From the NCBI GenBank assembly GCA_964420125.1, contig CAYQQQ010000001.1:186001-250000 (forward strand): a DNA stretch of 64,000 nucleotides, given 5' to 3'. Positions 16,466-25,159 of this stretch are shown here, piece after piece (within the stretch, counting starts at the first letter, position 1; every line of letters starts with the position of its first letter). Below the pieces are notes generated by a model. It ran no database searches. It saw only the letters and a program-made list of their open reading frames with translations, and was not told the DNA's origin. The position numbers and the translations under genes are program-made. This DNA is from CAYQQQ01 sp964420125 (GTDB lineage Bacteria > Actinomycetota > Acidimicrobiia > Acidimicrobiales > Microtrichaceae).

Positions 16466-17650
16466 ATGCGCATCAACCAGAACATCATGGCGTTCAACGC
16501 CTATCGGAACCTGTCCGGCACCAACACCGTCATGGGGAAGTCGCTCGAGAAGCTCTCGTCCGGCTTCCGCATCAACCGTGCGGCCGACGACGCCGCCGGC
16601 CTGGTCATCAGCCAGGGCCTGCGTGCGCAGGTGTCGGGTCTCCGCCAGGCCACCCGCAACGCCCAGGACGGCGTGTCGGTCGTGCAGACCGCAGAAGGTG
16701 CCCTCAACGAGGTCCACTCCATGCTCAACCGCATGCGGGACCTGGCCGTGCAGGCGGCCAACACCGGCACCAACGACACCGCCGCACGCACAGCGGCCCA
16801 GGCCGAGGTGAACCAGCTCTCCGCCGAGATCACCCGCATCACCGACACCACCAAGTTCGGTGGCCAGGCGCTGCTCAACGGCAGCTTCGGCCTCACCGCC
16901 GGCCAGCTCACCGGCTACGACAACGACAACAGCCTCACGGTGACCGCGGGCAGCACGTTCACGGTGGCGGTGACCGGTGGCAGCGGCGCGCTGACCGTCA
17001 GCCTCACCGCGGGCACCTACACCGGCGCCCAGTTCGCGGCGCTGGCCCAGAACTCCGCCCGCGCCGTGCTGGCGGCGTCCAGCAACACCGTCGACCAGGC
17101 GGCCGCCAACAACTTCTCGGTGAACGCCGTCGACGTGGGCGCCGGCTCGGCGGTCACCTTCGAGAACATGGGCTCGGCCATCATCACCATCGCCGATGGC
17201 ACCAACACGCCCCTGGCCGGGTTCGACGTGGACCCGATCGGTGCCGTCGCCGCCGCGTCCGGCACGGGCGGGGTGTTCCAGGTGGGTGCCGGTGCCACCG
17301 ACACCCTCACCATCGGCCTGGCCGACATGGACGCCACCACCCTGGGCGTGGCGGCCCTCGACCTGGTGAACAGCGCCTCGTCGGCCATCTCGGCGGTCGA
17401 CCTGGCGATCACCACAGTGTCGAGCACCCGAGGCACCCTGGGCGCCTACCAGAACCGGTTCGAGTCGACCATCGCCAACCTGCAGGTGGCCACCGAGAAC
17501 CTGGCCGCCTCGGAGTCCCGGATCCGTGACACCGACTACGCCCTGGAGATGGTGACCTACACCCGTCACAGCATCCTCCAGCAGGCCGGCACGGCGATGC
17601 TCGCCCAGGCCAACCAGGTGCCGCAGACCGTGCTCTCGCTGCTGCGGTAG
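16466..17650 (+). CDS. fliC: flagellin (filament subunit)
   Basis: A 394-residue flagellin. The N-terminus (MRINQNIMAFNAYRN, then SGFRINRAADDAAGL) and C-terminus (AASESRIRDTDYALEM, ending NQVPQTVLSLLR) are the conserved D0/D1 helices; the central ~200 residues form a small Ala/Thr/Gly-rich surface domain. GGAGG sits 9 nt before the ATG. It is monocistronic-looking: its own sigma-28 promoter lies upstream and an 11-bp stem-loop follows. It is exported by the FlhA/B-FliPQR gate with FliS as chaperone and is the likely target of CsrA/FliW control. Confidence 0.97.
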   Translation: MRINQNIMAFNAYRNLSGTNTVMGKSLEKLSSGFRINRAADDAAGLVISQGLRAQVSGLRQATRNAQDGVSVVQTAEGALNEVHSMLNRMRDLAVQAANTGTNDTAARTAAQAEVNQLSAEITRITDTTKFGGQALLNGSFGLTAGQLTGYDNDNSLTVTAGSTFTVAVTGGSGALTVSLTAGTYTGAQFAALAQNSARAVLAASSNTVDQAAANNFSVNAVDVGAGSAVTFENMGSAIITIADGTNTPLAGFDVDPIGAVAAASGTGGVFQVGAGATDTLTIGLADMDATTLGVAALDLVNSASSAISAVDLAITTVSSTRGTLGAYQNRFESTIANLQVATENLAASESRIRDTDYALEMVTYTRHSILQQAGTAMLAQANQVPQTVLSLLR

Positions 17651-17667
17651 TCGAGCACCCTCCAGGA

Positions 17668-17709
17668 GGTGGCGGTCATGGGCCGGCCGACCGGTCCGTG
17701 ACCGCCACC
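17668..17709 (+). terminator. 11-bp perfect stem-loop after flagellin
   Basis: GGTGGCGGTCA (17668-17678) and TGACCGCCACC (17699-17709) pair without mismatch around a 20-nt loop, 17 nt after the flagellin stop and 31 nt before fliD. It probably terminates or attenuates flagellin transcription or protects its 3' end, allowing much more flagellin than cap protein. There is no U-tract. Confidence 0.6.
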
Positions 17710-17740
17710 GATCCCTCCCTCTCTCCCACAGGACGACCAC

Positions 17741-19588
17741 ATGCCGATCGACGGTCTGGCGAGCAACCTGGACACCAGCTCCCTCATCGCCCAGCTCATG
17801 GAGGTGGAGCGGGCACCCCAGGTGCTGCTCTCCCAGCGGCGTGCCGGGGTGCAGGCCAGCATCGACGCCTACGCCAGCATCCGGTCGCGCCTCTCCGCGC
17901 TGGACACCGCCACCAACGCCCTCCGCCGCTCCAGCGACTGGCAGGCCCGCACGGCCACCTCCAGCTCGGACGCCGTGGCGGTCAGCGCGTCGTCGGGTGC
18001 GAGCCTCGGGGCGCTGACCTTCGAGGTCACCGCCATCGCCACCCGACACGCCCTGCGCAGCGGCAACGTCGTCGGGGCCACCACCGACGTGATCGCCTCC
18101 GCCGGCACGGTCCAGGTCACCGACGGCAGCGGCGTGCACGACATCGACGTGGGTGGGGGCACCCTCACCGAGGTGGTCACCGCCCTCAACGGTGCCGGGA
18201 TCGGGCTGCAGGCCGCTGCGGTGAACACCGGCAGCGGCTATCGGCTGCAGCTCACCTCGGCCGCCACCGGTGCCACCGCAGCCTTCACCGTCAGCTCGGG
18301 GCTGGACGCCGGCGTGGGCGGCATGGTGGTTGCCGGCACCGGTTCCGACGCCGTGCTCACCGTCGGATCGGGCGCCGGTGCGTACACCATCACCTCGGCG
18401 TCCAACACCGTCGCCGACGTGCTGCCAGGGCTCACCCTCACCCTGAGGTCGACCACGACCGGGCCCGTCACCGTGGAGGTGGTCGACGACGTCGACGCCC
18501 TCGTCGCCCGGGTCAAGGCGATGGTGGACGCCGCCAACGCCGTGCACGCCGAGATCGCCACCCGAACGGCCTACGACCCCGACTCCGACACCGCTGCTTC
18601 GCTGGTAGGGGACAGCACGGCCCGTCGCATCGCCCAGGAGGTGACATGGGCCCTGGGCGATGCGGTCGGGTCCTCCTCGCTGGGCTCCGTCGGCCTGGCG
18701 GGCATCTCCGTCGATCGCTACGGGAACTTCACCTTCGACCAGTCCAAGTTCCGTGCCGCCTACGCCGACGATCCCCTCGCCGTGCAGCAGCTGTTCGCCC
18801 AGACAGACTCGGCGACCGGTTCGGTGCGGTTCCTCGCCGCAGGCGATCGCACCCTTGCGGGCAGCTACGACGTCGAGGTGACCGCCGCGGCGACGGCCGC
18901 CACCACCACCGGGCTCACCGGCACCTGGCCGCTGGGCGCACCCACCACCATCACCCTGCGCAGCGGGGGCCACGAGGCCTCGTACACCGCCCAGCCCACC
19001 GACACGGCCGCCGACGCCGCCGCAGGCCTCCAGGCGGCGATCGACGCCGCCGGCATGTACCTGTCGGCGACCGTCGACGGCACCGGGCTTCGGGTCACCC
19101 ACACCAACGTGGGGGTCGCCGCGTCCTTCGAGGTGGCGTGGGACGGTGCCACCTTCACCCAGCACGCCGGCACCGACGTGGTGGGGAGCATCGACGGCGT
19201 CACCGCCACCGGGGTCGGCAACACGCTCACGGTCCCGGCGGGGACCGACGCCGCCGCCGGTCTCAGCGTCGAGGTGCTGGGCAGCAGCACCGGTGTCGTC
19301 GGCACCATCGACTACGACCGGGGCGCCGCACAACGCCTGGCCTCCGTCCTCGATCGGGCGCTCGACACGGCCGACGGCTACCTCACCACTCGAGAGGCAG
19401 GTGCCACCCAGCGAGTCGCCGATCTCGACGCCTCCATCTCCGCCTACGAGATCCGCCTGGAGGCACGCGAGAAGCGGCTGCGAACCCAGTACGCCCAGCT
19501 GGAGGTCGCCCTCAGCAACCTGCAGAACCAGAGCAACTGGCTCTCGAGCCAGCTCGCCGGGCTGCCGAGCAGCGGGAGCGAGGGATGA
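17741..19588 (+). CDS. fliD: flagellar filament cap protein FliD (HAP2)
   Basis: A 615-residue cap protein. The N-terminus PIDGLASNLDTSSLIAQLMEVE is the FliD signature; the middle holds beta-rich domains typical of the cap, and the C-terminus has coiled-coil helices (ISAYEIRLEAREKRLRTQYAQLE in part, then LSNLQNQSNWLSSQL). It is somewhat longer than the E. coli protein (468) because of extra mid-domain sequence. FliD pentamers fold flagellin at the filament tip. Its stop overlaps fliS as ATGA. Confidence 0.95.
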   Translation: MPIDGLASNLDTSSLIAQLMEVERAPQVLLSQRRAGVQASIDAYASIRSRLSALDTATNALRRSSDWQARTATSSSDAVAVSASSGASLGALTFEVTAIATRHALRSGNVVGATTDVIASAGTVQVTDGSGVHDIDVGGGTLTEVVTALNGAGIGLQAAAVNTGSGYRLQLTSAATGATAAFTVSSGLDAGVGGMVVAGTGSDAVLTVGSGAGAYTITSASNTVADVLPGLTLTLRSTTTGPVTVEVVDDVDALVARVKAMVDAANAVHAEIATRTAYDPDSDTAASLVGDSTARRIAQEVTWALGDAVGSSSLGSVGLAGISVDRYGNFTFDQSKFRAAYADDPLAVQQLFAQTDSATGSVRFLAAGDRTLAGSYDVEVTAAATAATTTGLTGTWPLGAPTTITLRSGGHEASYTAQPTDTAADAAAGLQAAIDAAGMYLSATVDGTGLRVTHTNVGVAASFEVAWDGATFTQHAGTDVVGSIDGVTATGVGNTLTVPAGTDAAAGLSVEVLGSSTGVVGTIDYDRGAAQRLASVLDRALDTADGYLTTREAGATQRVADLDASISAYEIRLEAREKRLRTQYAQLEVALSNLQNQSNWLSSQLAGLPSSGSEG

Positions 19589-20073
19589 GCGATCAGGCCC
19601 CCCGACCTCCGACCCGGAGCCGACTGAGCGCCCGCTTCCACGAGGACGGCGCAGGGTCCACGTCCCGGGAGCGGCTGGTGGTGCTGCTCTACCAGCGGCT
19701 CCAGCGCGACCTCGACGAAGCACTCGACGCCATGGCCTCCCGGGACCACGAGCGATCGCACTTCGCGCTCCTGCACGCCCAGGAGATCGTCGCCGAGCTC
19801 GACACCGCGCTCGACCCCGACGCGTGGGACGGCGCCGCCCAGCTCTCGCAGCTCTACGGCTACGTGCTGGAGCTGCTGGTGGACGCCAACCTCCGAAAGG
19901 ACCCACGACCGGTGAGGGAGTGCATCGCCGTGATCGCCCCGGTCGCCGACGCCTGGGCCGCAGCGTGGGCGCAGGTGTCCACCGCACCGGCCATCGCGGG
20001 TGTGCTCCACGACGACCGCGGCCGCGAGGACCCCGACCCGGAGGGCCCTCGGCTGCTGGACGTCACGGGATGA
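19585..20073 (+). CDS. fliS: flagellin export chaperone FliS
   Basis: A 162-residue helical protein (family ~130) with RERLVVLLYQRLQRDLDEAL, HFALLHAQEIVAELDTAL and LYGYVLELLVDANL, matching the FliS four-helix pattern, plus a ~20-residue C-terminal extension. FliS holds flagellin unfolded in the cytosol before export and in Bacillus also competes with FliW. It overlaps fliD upstream and the next small gene downstream by 4 nt each. Confidence 0.88.
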   Translation: MSDQAPRPPTRSRLSARFHEDGAGSTSRERLVVLLYQRLQRDLDEALDAMASRDHERSHFALLHAQEIVAELDTALDPDAWDGAAQLSQLYGYVLELLVDANLRKDPRPVRECIAVIAPVADAWAAAWAQVSTAPAIAGVLHDDRGREDPDPEGPRLLDVTG

Positions 20074-20390
20074 CCGACGCGCGGCCGTCGCGGTCCGCCG
20101 AGCTGCCACCGGTGTGGGAGCAGGTCGTCGACGAGCTGGAGCGGGCGGCGCGCACCGGTGTCGACTACCGGCCGCCCGAGGGGCTCCCGCCGCTTCCGGC
20201 TCACCTGGAGCACCGTGCACGGGAGGTGATGGCCTCCCTGGAGCAGCGCCACCGGGAGCTCCTCGCCGAGCGCGACGCCGTCGGCGCTGAGCTCGCAGCC
20301 CTCCACCGTTGCGGCCGAGGCGCCCACCGACGGGGATCGGCGCCCACGGGACCCGCCGCCGCGCCGCGGATCTACGACTCCCGCATCTGA
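20070..20390 (+). CDS. small protein in the fliT position
   Basis: A 106-residue protein, ATG overlapping the fliS stop (ATGA). The middle (HLEHRAREVMASLEQRHRELLAERDAVGAELAAL in pieces) is a continuous predicted helix with heptad-like Leu spacing, the form of FliT-type chaperones, which are usually encoded just after fliS. Sequence identity to FliT cannot be judged by eye. The tail is Gly/Arg/Pro-rich. Confidence 0.55.
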   Translation: MTDARPSRSAELPPVWEQVVDELERAARTGVDYRPPEGLPPLPAHLEHRAREVMASLEQRHRELLAERDAVGAELAALHRCGRGAHRRGSAPTGPAAAPRIYDSRI

Positions 20391-20420
20391 GCCCCCGCGA
20401 CGCCATTTCGCGGGCGAGTC

Positions 20421-20448
20421 CTCATCGGCGGCGCGTCGGCTCCGATAC
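20421..20448 (+). promoter_or_regulatory. sigma-28-type promoter of the flgB operon
   Basis: CTCA (20421-20424), 16 nt, TCCGATAC (20441-20448), about 80 nt before the flgB GTG. It would drive the long basal-body/hook operon flgB to flgE. Confidence 0.6.
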
Positions 20449-20528
20449 ACCGTCGGGCAAGGACGCTCGAGATCGCCAGGGACCGGCGACGACAGACCCC
20501 ACGCGGGGTCCGGCGCAAGGATCCGACG

Positions 20529-20870
20529 GTGCTGATCTCCGATGTCACCCTCCGAACGTTGCAGGCGTCCCTGTGGGGGCTCGACGCCCGCCGCCGGGCG
20601 TCCGAGAACAACGTCGCCAACGTGGAGACCCCCGGGTTCACCGCCGCCGTCGTCGACTTCGAGGACTCGCTGCGGAGCTCCCTCGACGACGGCCGGCCCT
20701 GGGAGGTCGAGGTCAGCCGCGAGAGCTCCACGCTCCCCACCCGGACGAACGGCAACAACGTCCGCATCGGCGACGAGCTCGTCGGCCTCACCGAGACCGC
20801 GCTCCGCCAGCAGCTGGTGGTCGAGGCGATGAACGGCAAGTACCGCACCCTCCGATCGGCGCTGTCATGA
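20529..20870 (+). CDS. flgB: flagellar proximal rod protein FlgB
   Basis: A 113-residue rod protein of normal length. ENNVANVETPGF is the rod/hook-family N-terminal motif and QQLVVEAMNGKYRTLRSALS the C-terminal helix. The GTG start has AAGG 8 nt upstream. First gene of the basal-body operon; overlaps flgC by ATGA. FlgB joins the MS ring through FliE. Confidence 0.94.
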   Translation: MLISDVTLRTLQASLWGLDARRRASENNVANVETPGFTAAVVDFEDSLRSSLDDGRPWEVEVSRESSTLPTRTNGNNVRIGDELVGLTETALRQQLVVEAMNGKYRTLRSALS

Positions 20871-21280
20871 GCGGCTCGCCCTTCGCCTCCCTGGGGACGC
20901 CGGCATCCGGCATGCGCACCTACCAGACGTGGGTCGACGCCGTGTCGGACAACGTCGCCAACATCAACACGATCGGGCCGGCGGGATCAGAGGCGTTCCG
21001 GGAGCGCTTCGTGATCGCCCAGAGCGCCAACGGGGGCGCGGAGGGCGCGGACGCCGGCGTGTTCGTGGCCGGCGCCGAGTTCGGCTCCGGCGAGGGGCGA
21101 CTCGTCTACCAGCCCGACCACCCCTACGCGGATGCCGACGGGATGGTGCGGGTGCCCGACATCGACCTGGCCACCCAGATGACGAACCTGATCATCGCCC
21201 AGCGCGCCTACCAGGCGAACGTGACGGTCTTCGAGCGGGCCCGCGACGCCTACCTCCGGGCACTGGAGATCGGCAAGTGA
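20867..21280 (+). CDS. flgC: flagellar proximal rod protein FlgC
   Basis: A 137-residue rod protein. SDNVANINTIGPAGSEAFRE replaces the more usual NxANxxTxGY with a GPAG turn. VRVPDIDLATQMTNLIIAQRAYQANV is the strongly conserved C-terminal segment. It follows flgB with 4 nt overlap and precedes fliE by 37 nt. Confidence 0.95.
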   Translation: MSGSPFASLGTPASGMRTYQTWVDAVSDNVANINTIGPAGSEAFRERFVIAQSANGGAEGADAGVFVAGAEFGSGEGRLVYQPDHPYADADGMVRVPDIDLATQMTNLIIAQRAYQANVTVFERARDAYLRALEIGK

Positions 21281-21317
21281 GCCACCACCCCGCGACGGCG
21301 ACCACGACGAGGCAGCC

Positions 21318-21635
21318 ATGATCCAACCCATCCCACCCATCGCCGCCGGTGCCGTCCCCGTGGACGCCACCCGGCTCGTCGAGCAGCCGGCCACGTCGGG
21401 TGCCGCCGACCCTGCGGGCGGCTTCGGGGACCTGTTCACCGGGATGCTCGAGGACCTGGACTCCTCCCAGAAGCAGACCGACGCCCTGGCACGCAGCGCC
21501 GCCACCGGCGACCTCGAGCACGTAGAGGACCTGATGGTGGCGATGAACGAGACCCAGCTCGCCACCCAGCTCACGGTGGCCGTGCGCAACCGTGCGGTCG
21601 AGGCCTTCACCGAGATCATGAGGATGCAGCTCTGA
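21318..21635 (+). CDS. fliE: flagellar hook-basal body protein FliE
   Basis: A 105-residue protein of the right size for FliE, the adaptor between MS ring and rod. GGFGDLFTGMLEDLDSSQKQTD and HVEDLMVAMNETQLATQLTVAVRNRAVEAFTEIMRMQL (in pieces) match the two conserved FliE helices. Located in the standard flgB-flgC-fliE-fliF order. Confidence 0.93.
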   Translation: MIQPIPPIAAGAVPVDATRLVEQPATSGAADPAGGFGDLFTGMLEDLDSSQKQTDALARSAATGDLEHVEDLMVAMNETQLATQLTVAVRNRAVEAFTEIMRMQL

Positions 21636-21666
21636 TCGGGACGCCGACCCCCGACCGACACCCAGG

Positions 21667-23460
21667 ATGGCGACGAACCACGTGACCACGAACGACGCGA
21701 CCACGACCACCCCCGCACCGCCCGGCGACAAGGGCTCCGACCTGCGCCGACGCCTCGGCGCGCTGTCCACCCGCTACACCAACACCCAGAAGGCCTCGGC
21801 GGTGCTCATCGCCGTGGCGGTGGTGGCCGGCGTGCTGCTGATGACCCGCATCGCCAACTCGGCGCAGTACGAACCGCTGTTCACCGACCTCGCCGCCTCG
21901 GACGCCGCCGAGATCACCGAGCAGCTCAGCTCCGAGGGCGTGCCCTACGAGCTGGCTGACGGGGGCCAGACCATCCTCGTGCCCGGCGAGCAGGTCTACG
22001 ACGCCCGCCTGAAGGTCTCCGCCGAGGGCCTGCCGTCGGACTCGAAGGTCGGCTACGGGGTGCTCGACGACCAGGGCCTCACCACCTCCGAGTTCGGACA
22101 GCGCGTGGGGTTCCAGCGGGCGATGGAAGGCGAGCTGGCGACCACGATCGAGTCCCTGGACGTGGTCGACACGGCGACGGTCCACCTCGCCCTGCCCGAC
22201 GACAGCGCCTTCGCCCTCGACGAGCAGGAGGCGACCGCCAGCGTCCTGGTGAAGACCGAGTCGGGGGAGGTGATGAGCGACGACCAGGTGCAGGCCGTGG
22301 TCAACCTCGTGGCCTCGGGGATCGAGGACCTCTCCCCGGACGCCGTCACCGTGGCGGATGCCGAGGGCAACGTGCTCGCCGCCCCCGGTCAGGGACCCGT
22401 CGGCGTCGGTGGCGCCGGGGCCGCCGGCCGACAGAAGCAGACCGATCAGTACGAGCGGTCGGTCGCCGGCTCCATCGAGGAGATGCTGGCCGCCGTCGCC
22501 GGTCCCGGGGCCGCCCGGGCGACCGTGTCGGCCGACCTGAACTTCGACGAGTCCAACGTCAGCCGCGAGACCTTCGAGGCGCCGACTCCCGGCACCGACG
22601 GCGCTCCGCTGGCGCTGGAGGACTCGACCAAGACCGAGACCTACACCGGGAGCTCCTCGGGCGCCACCGGGGTGCTCGGTGCAGAGACGCCCGGCGCCTC
22701 CACCAGCGGCGGGCCGACCGACTACAGCATGGAGGCGGCCGACGTCCGCTACGCCGTCGACCGCGTCGTGGAGTCGACCAACACCGCGCCCGGGGCGATC
22801 GACCGGCTCTCGGTCGCGGTCGTCGTGGACGAGGACAAGGTGACCGAGGCGATGACCGCGGACCTCACCGCCCTGGTGAGCGCCGGTGCCGGCATCTCCA
22901 CCGAGCGCGGTGACGTCCTGGCCGTCACCCGGATGCCCTTCGACACCTCCGCCGCCGAGGAGGCGGACAAGGCGATCGAGGAGGCGGAGAAGGCCGACGA
23001 GGCGGCGGCGTCCCAGCAGATGATCCAGAACATCGCGCTGGTCGTCTTCCTGCTCGTCGTGCTGCTCGTGGCCTTCTTCCTCTACCGCAGGGCCGCCAAG
23101 CAACGGCGCCGACAGGCACAGCTGCTGGCGGAGCTGCAAATGGAGGCCGGCATGCTCCCCGTGCCCTACACCTCGGCCGCCACCACGCCGGCGATGGCGG
23201 TGGCGGCATCGGTGCAGGACGGCCCCGCAGGTGGCGGCGCAGACCCGTCCGCCGAGGCCATCTCCGGCGCTCGGGCGACCGGCACCGCGGTGCTGGATCC
23301 CCCGATCCGAGCGGGGATGGCCCAGATCGAAGCCCCCGAGGAGGATCGCCAGCGCATGCACCGCCAGGACGAGGTCTCCCAGATGGCGGAGCAGCAACCC
23401 GACGAGGTGGCCCAGCTCGTGCGTGGCTGGATGGGTGATCGCAGCGGGGGCGGACGGTGA
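21667..23460 (+). CDS. fliF: flagellar MS-ring protein FliF
   Basis: A 597-residue protein with two membrane segments: ASAVLIAVAVVAGVLLMT near residue 45 and IALVVFLLVVLLVAFFLY near residue 460. Between them lie the ring-building motifs LFTDLAASDAAEITEQL, YEPLF and VYDARLKVSAEGLPSDSKVGYG. The C-terminal acidic tail ending VAQLVRGWMGD is the FliG-binding segment. It forms the inner-membrane platform for export gate and rotor. fliG begins at an overlapping GTGA. Confidence 0.96.
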   Translation: MATNHVTTNDATTTTPAPPGDKGSDLRRRLGALSTRYTNTQKASAVLIAVAVVAGVLLMTRIANSAQYEPLFTDLAASDAAEITEQLSSEGVPYELADGGQTILVPGEQVYDARLKVSAEGLPSDSKVGYGVLDDQGLTTSEFGQRVGFQRAMEGELATTIESLDVVDTATVHLALPDDSAFALDEQEATASVLVKTESGEVMSDDQVQAVVNLVASGIEDLSPDAVTVADAEGNVLAAPGQGPVGVGGAGAAGRQKQTDQYERSVAGSIEEMLAAVAGPGAARATVSADLNFDESNVSRETFEAPTPGTDGAPLALEDSTKTETYTGSSSGATGVLGAETPGASTSGGPTDYSMEAADVRYAVDRVVESTNTAPGAIDRLSVAVVVDEDKVTEAMTADLTALVSAGAGISTERGDVLAVTRMPFDTSAAEEADKAIEEAEKADEAAASQQMIQNIALVVFLLVVLLVAFFLYRRAAKQRRRQAQLLAELQMEAGMLPVPYTSAATTPAMAVAASVQDGPAGGGADPSAEAISGARATGTAVLDPPIRAGMAQIEAPEEDRQRMHRQDEVSQMAEQQPDEVAQLVRGWMGDRSGGGR

Positions 23461-24476
23461 GCTCCACCGTGAGCGTCCGCGACCTCGACGGCACCCAGAA
23501 GGCCGCCGTGCTGCTGATGGCGCTGGGGACGGACCGCGCCGCGCTGGTCCTTCGCCAGCTGCGGGAGGCCGAGGTGACCGAGATCATGGCGGAGGTGGCG
23601 CGGCTCCCCGACGTGAGCGCCGAGGTCATCAGCGAGGTGCTCGAGGAGTTCGAGGTGACCTCCCAGGCCCGCCGGCACATGGCCGTCGGCGGTGTCGAGG
23701 TGGCCCAGGAGCTCCTGCGGGCCAGCCTCGGCAGCGACAAGGCCGAGGAGATCTTCGGGCGGCTGTCGGGGACCTTCGTGGCGGCTCCCTTCGAGTTCCT
23801 GCGCCGGATCGAACCCCGTCTGCTGCTGTCGTTCATCCGCGACGAGCACCCGCAGTGCATCGCCCTGGTGCTGGCCCACATGAACCCCGACGGTGCGGCC
23901 CTCGTGCTCTCCGGGCTGCCCGAGGAGGAGCAGCGCGACGTCGCGCTGCGCATCGCCACGATGGACAAGACCTCTCCGGAGATCATCGCCACCGTCGAGG
24001 CCGCCCTCCACAAGCGCCTCTCGTCGGTGACCCAGCAGGGCGACATGTCCTCCGCCGGCGGCGTGCAGGTGCTGGTGGAGCTGCTCAACCGGTCGGACCG
24101 GGGTGTCGAGCGGTTGATCTTCGAACGACTCGAGGAGCACGACCCGGAGCTCGCCGACGAGGTCCGCTCCAGGATGTTCGTGTTCGAGGACATCACCACC
24201 ATCGACGACCGCTCGGTGCAGCAGATCCTGCGTCAGGTGGACTCCAAGGACCTCGCCCTCGCACTCAAGGGCGTGCGCGACGACGTGAAGCACAAGGTGA
24301 TGTCGAACCTCTCCTCCCGTGCCGCGGAGAACCTGGAGGCCGACATCGAGGTGCTCGGTCCGGTCCGGCTCGCCGCGGTGGAGGAGGCCCAGGGCAAGGT
24401 CGTCCGGGTCATCCGGACCCTGGAGGAGGAGGGCCAGATCGTGCTGGTCCGGGCGTCGGACGAGTTCGTCGAGTGA
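23457..24476 (+). CDS. fliG: flagellar motor switch protein FliG
   Basis: A 339-residue rotor protein close to the usual 331-338. LDGTQKAAVLLMALG is the FliF-binding N-domain; DEHPQCIALVLAHM contains the EHPQ motif of the middle domain that binds FliM; VDSKDLALALKGVRDDVKHKVMSNLSSRA is the C-terminal torque helix that faces MotA. Overlaps fliF and fliH by 4 nt each. Cytoplasmic face of the MS ring. Confidence 0.97.
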   Translation: MSSTVSVRDLDGTQKAAVLLMALGTDRAALVLRQLREAEVTEIMAEVARLPDVSAEVISEVLEEFEVTSQARRHMAVGGVEVAQELLRASLGSDKAEEIFGRLSGTFVAAPFEFLRRIEPRLLLSFIRDEHPQCIALVLAHMNPDGAALVLSGLPEEEQRDVALRIATMDKTSPEIIATVEAALHKRLSSVTQQGDMSSAGGVQVLVELLNRSDRGVERLIFERLEEHDPELADEVRSRMFVFEDITTIDDRSVQQILRQVDSKDLALALKGVRDDVKHKVMSNLSSRAAENLEADIEVLGPVRLAAVEEAQGKVVRVIRTLEEEGQIVLVRASDEFVE

Positions 24477-25159
24477 GCGGGACCACCACCTCCGTGCCCG
24501 AGTGGGCCCTCGGCGAGCCGCCGACAGGTCGCATCCTGCGCGCCGACCAGGCGGTGGCGGTGCCCCTGGAGCTGCCCGACCTGGACGAACAGCGACTCCC
24601 CGGCGCTCCGACGGGCACCGCCGCTCCCCCACCGGTGTGGTCGGCCGCCTACCGAGACGGCTACGACCAGGGGCTGAGCGCTGGGCGGACCGAGGGCCTG
24701 GCCCGCGGAGCGGAGGAGGCGGCCGCCGAGGTGAGCCGTGCCGCGAGCCGGAGCATCGAGGCGCTGAGAGCGGAGGTGAGCGCCGCCGTGGCCTCGCAGC
24801 AGGACGCCGTGGACCGATTGGAGCGAGCGGCGCTCGATCTGGCCCTCGAGGTGGCGGAGATGGTGGTGGGCCACCACGTCGCCGCCGGCGACGACCCCGG
24901 CACCGAAGCGCTGGCGCGCGCGCTCGGGGCGGTGCGGGCGTCAGGCCCCCTCGTGGCTCACCTCCACCCAGAGGACCTGGCCCTCATGGGCTCGCCCGAG
25001 GGAGGCGAGGACCTCGAGCTGGTCGCAGACCCGGGCGTCGGCCGAGGCGGCTGCATCCTGGATGCGGGGGCCTGCCGGGTGGACGCCACCTTCGCCTCGG
25101 CGCTCGACCGCGTCCGCCGAGCGCTCGTCGGGGACCCGCCACCGGAGGTGACGCCGTGA
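24473..25159 (+). CDS. fliH: flagellar export ATPase regulator FliH
   Basis: A 228-residue protein; GTG overlaps the fliG stop. YRDGYDQGLSAGRTEGLARGAEEAA is the Gly-rich GxxxG-type helix typical of FliH, followed by a coiled coil and the conserved C-terminal ALDLALEVAEMVVG ... LHPEDLALM ... GGCILDAGACRVDATFASALDRV that binds FliI. It acts in the cytosol as the peripheral stalk of the export ATPase. Confidence 0.9.
   Translation: MSGTTTSVPEWALGEPPTGRILRADQAVAVPLELPDLDEQRLPGAPTGTAAPPPVWSAAYRDGYDQGLSAGRTEGLARGAEEAAAEVSRAASRSIEALRAEVSAAVASQQDAVDRLERAALDLALEVAEMVVGHHVAAGDDPGTEALARALGAVRASGPLVAHLHPEDLALMGSPEGGEDLELVADPGVGRGGCILDAGACRVDATFASALDRVRRALVGDPPPEVTP

Noticed and set aside
16448..19987. 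Very long minus-strand open frame opposite flagellin and fliD
   Set aside because: It is antisense to clearly conserved flagellin, FliD and FliS, and its composition (Gly/Arg/His/Val-rich) is what a high-GC shadow frame looks like.
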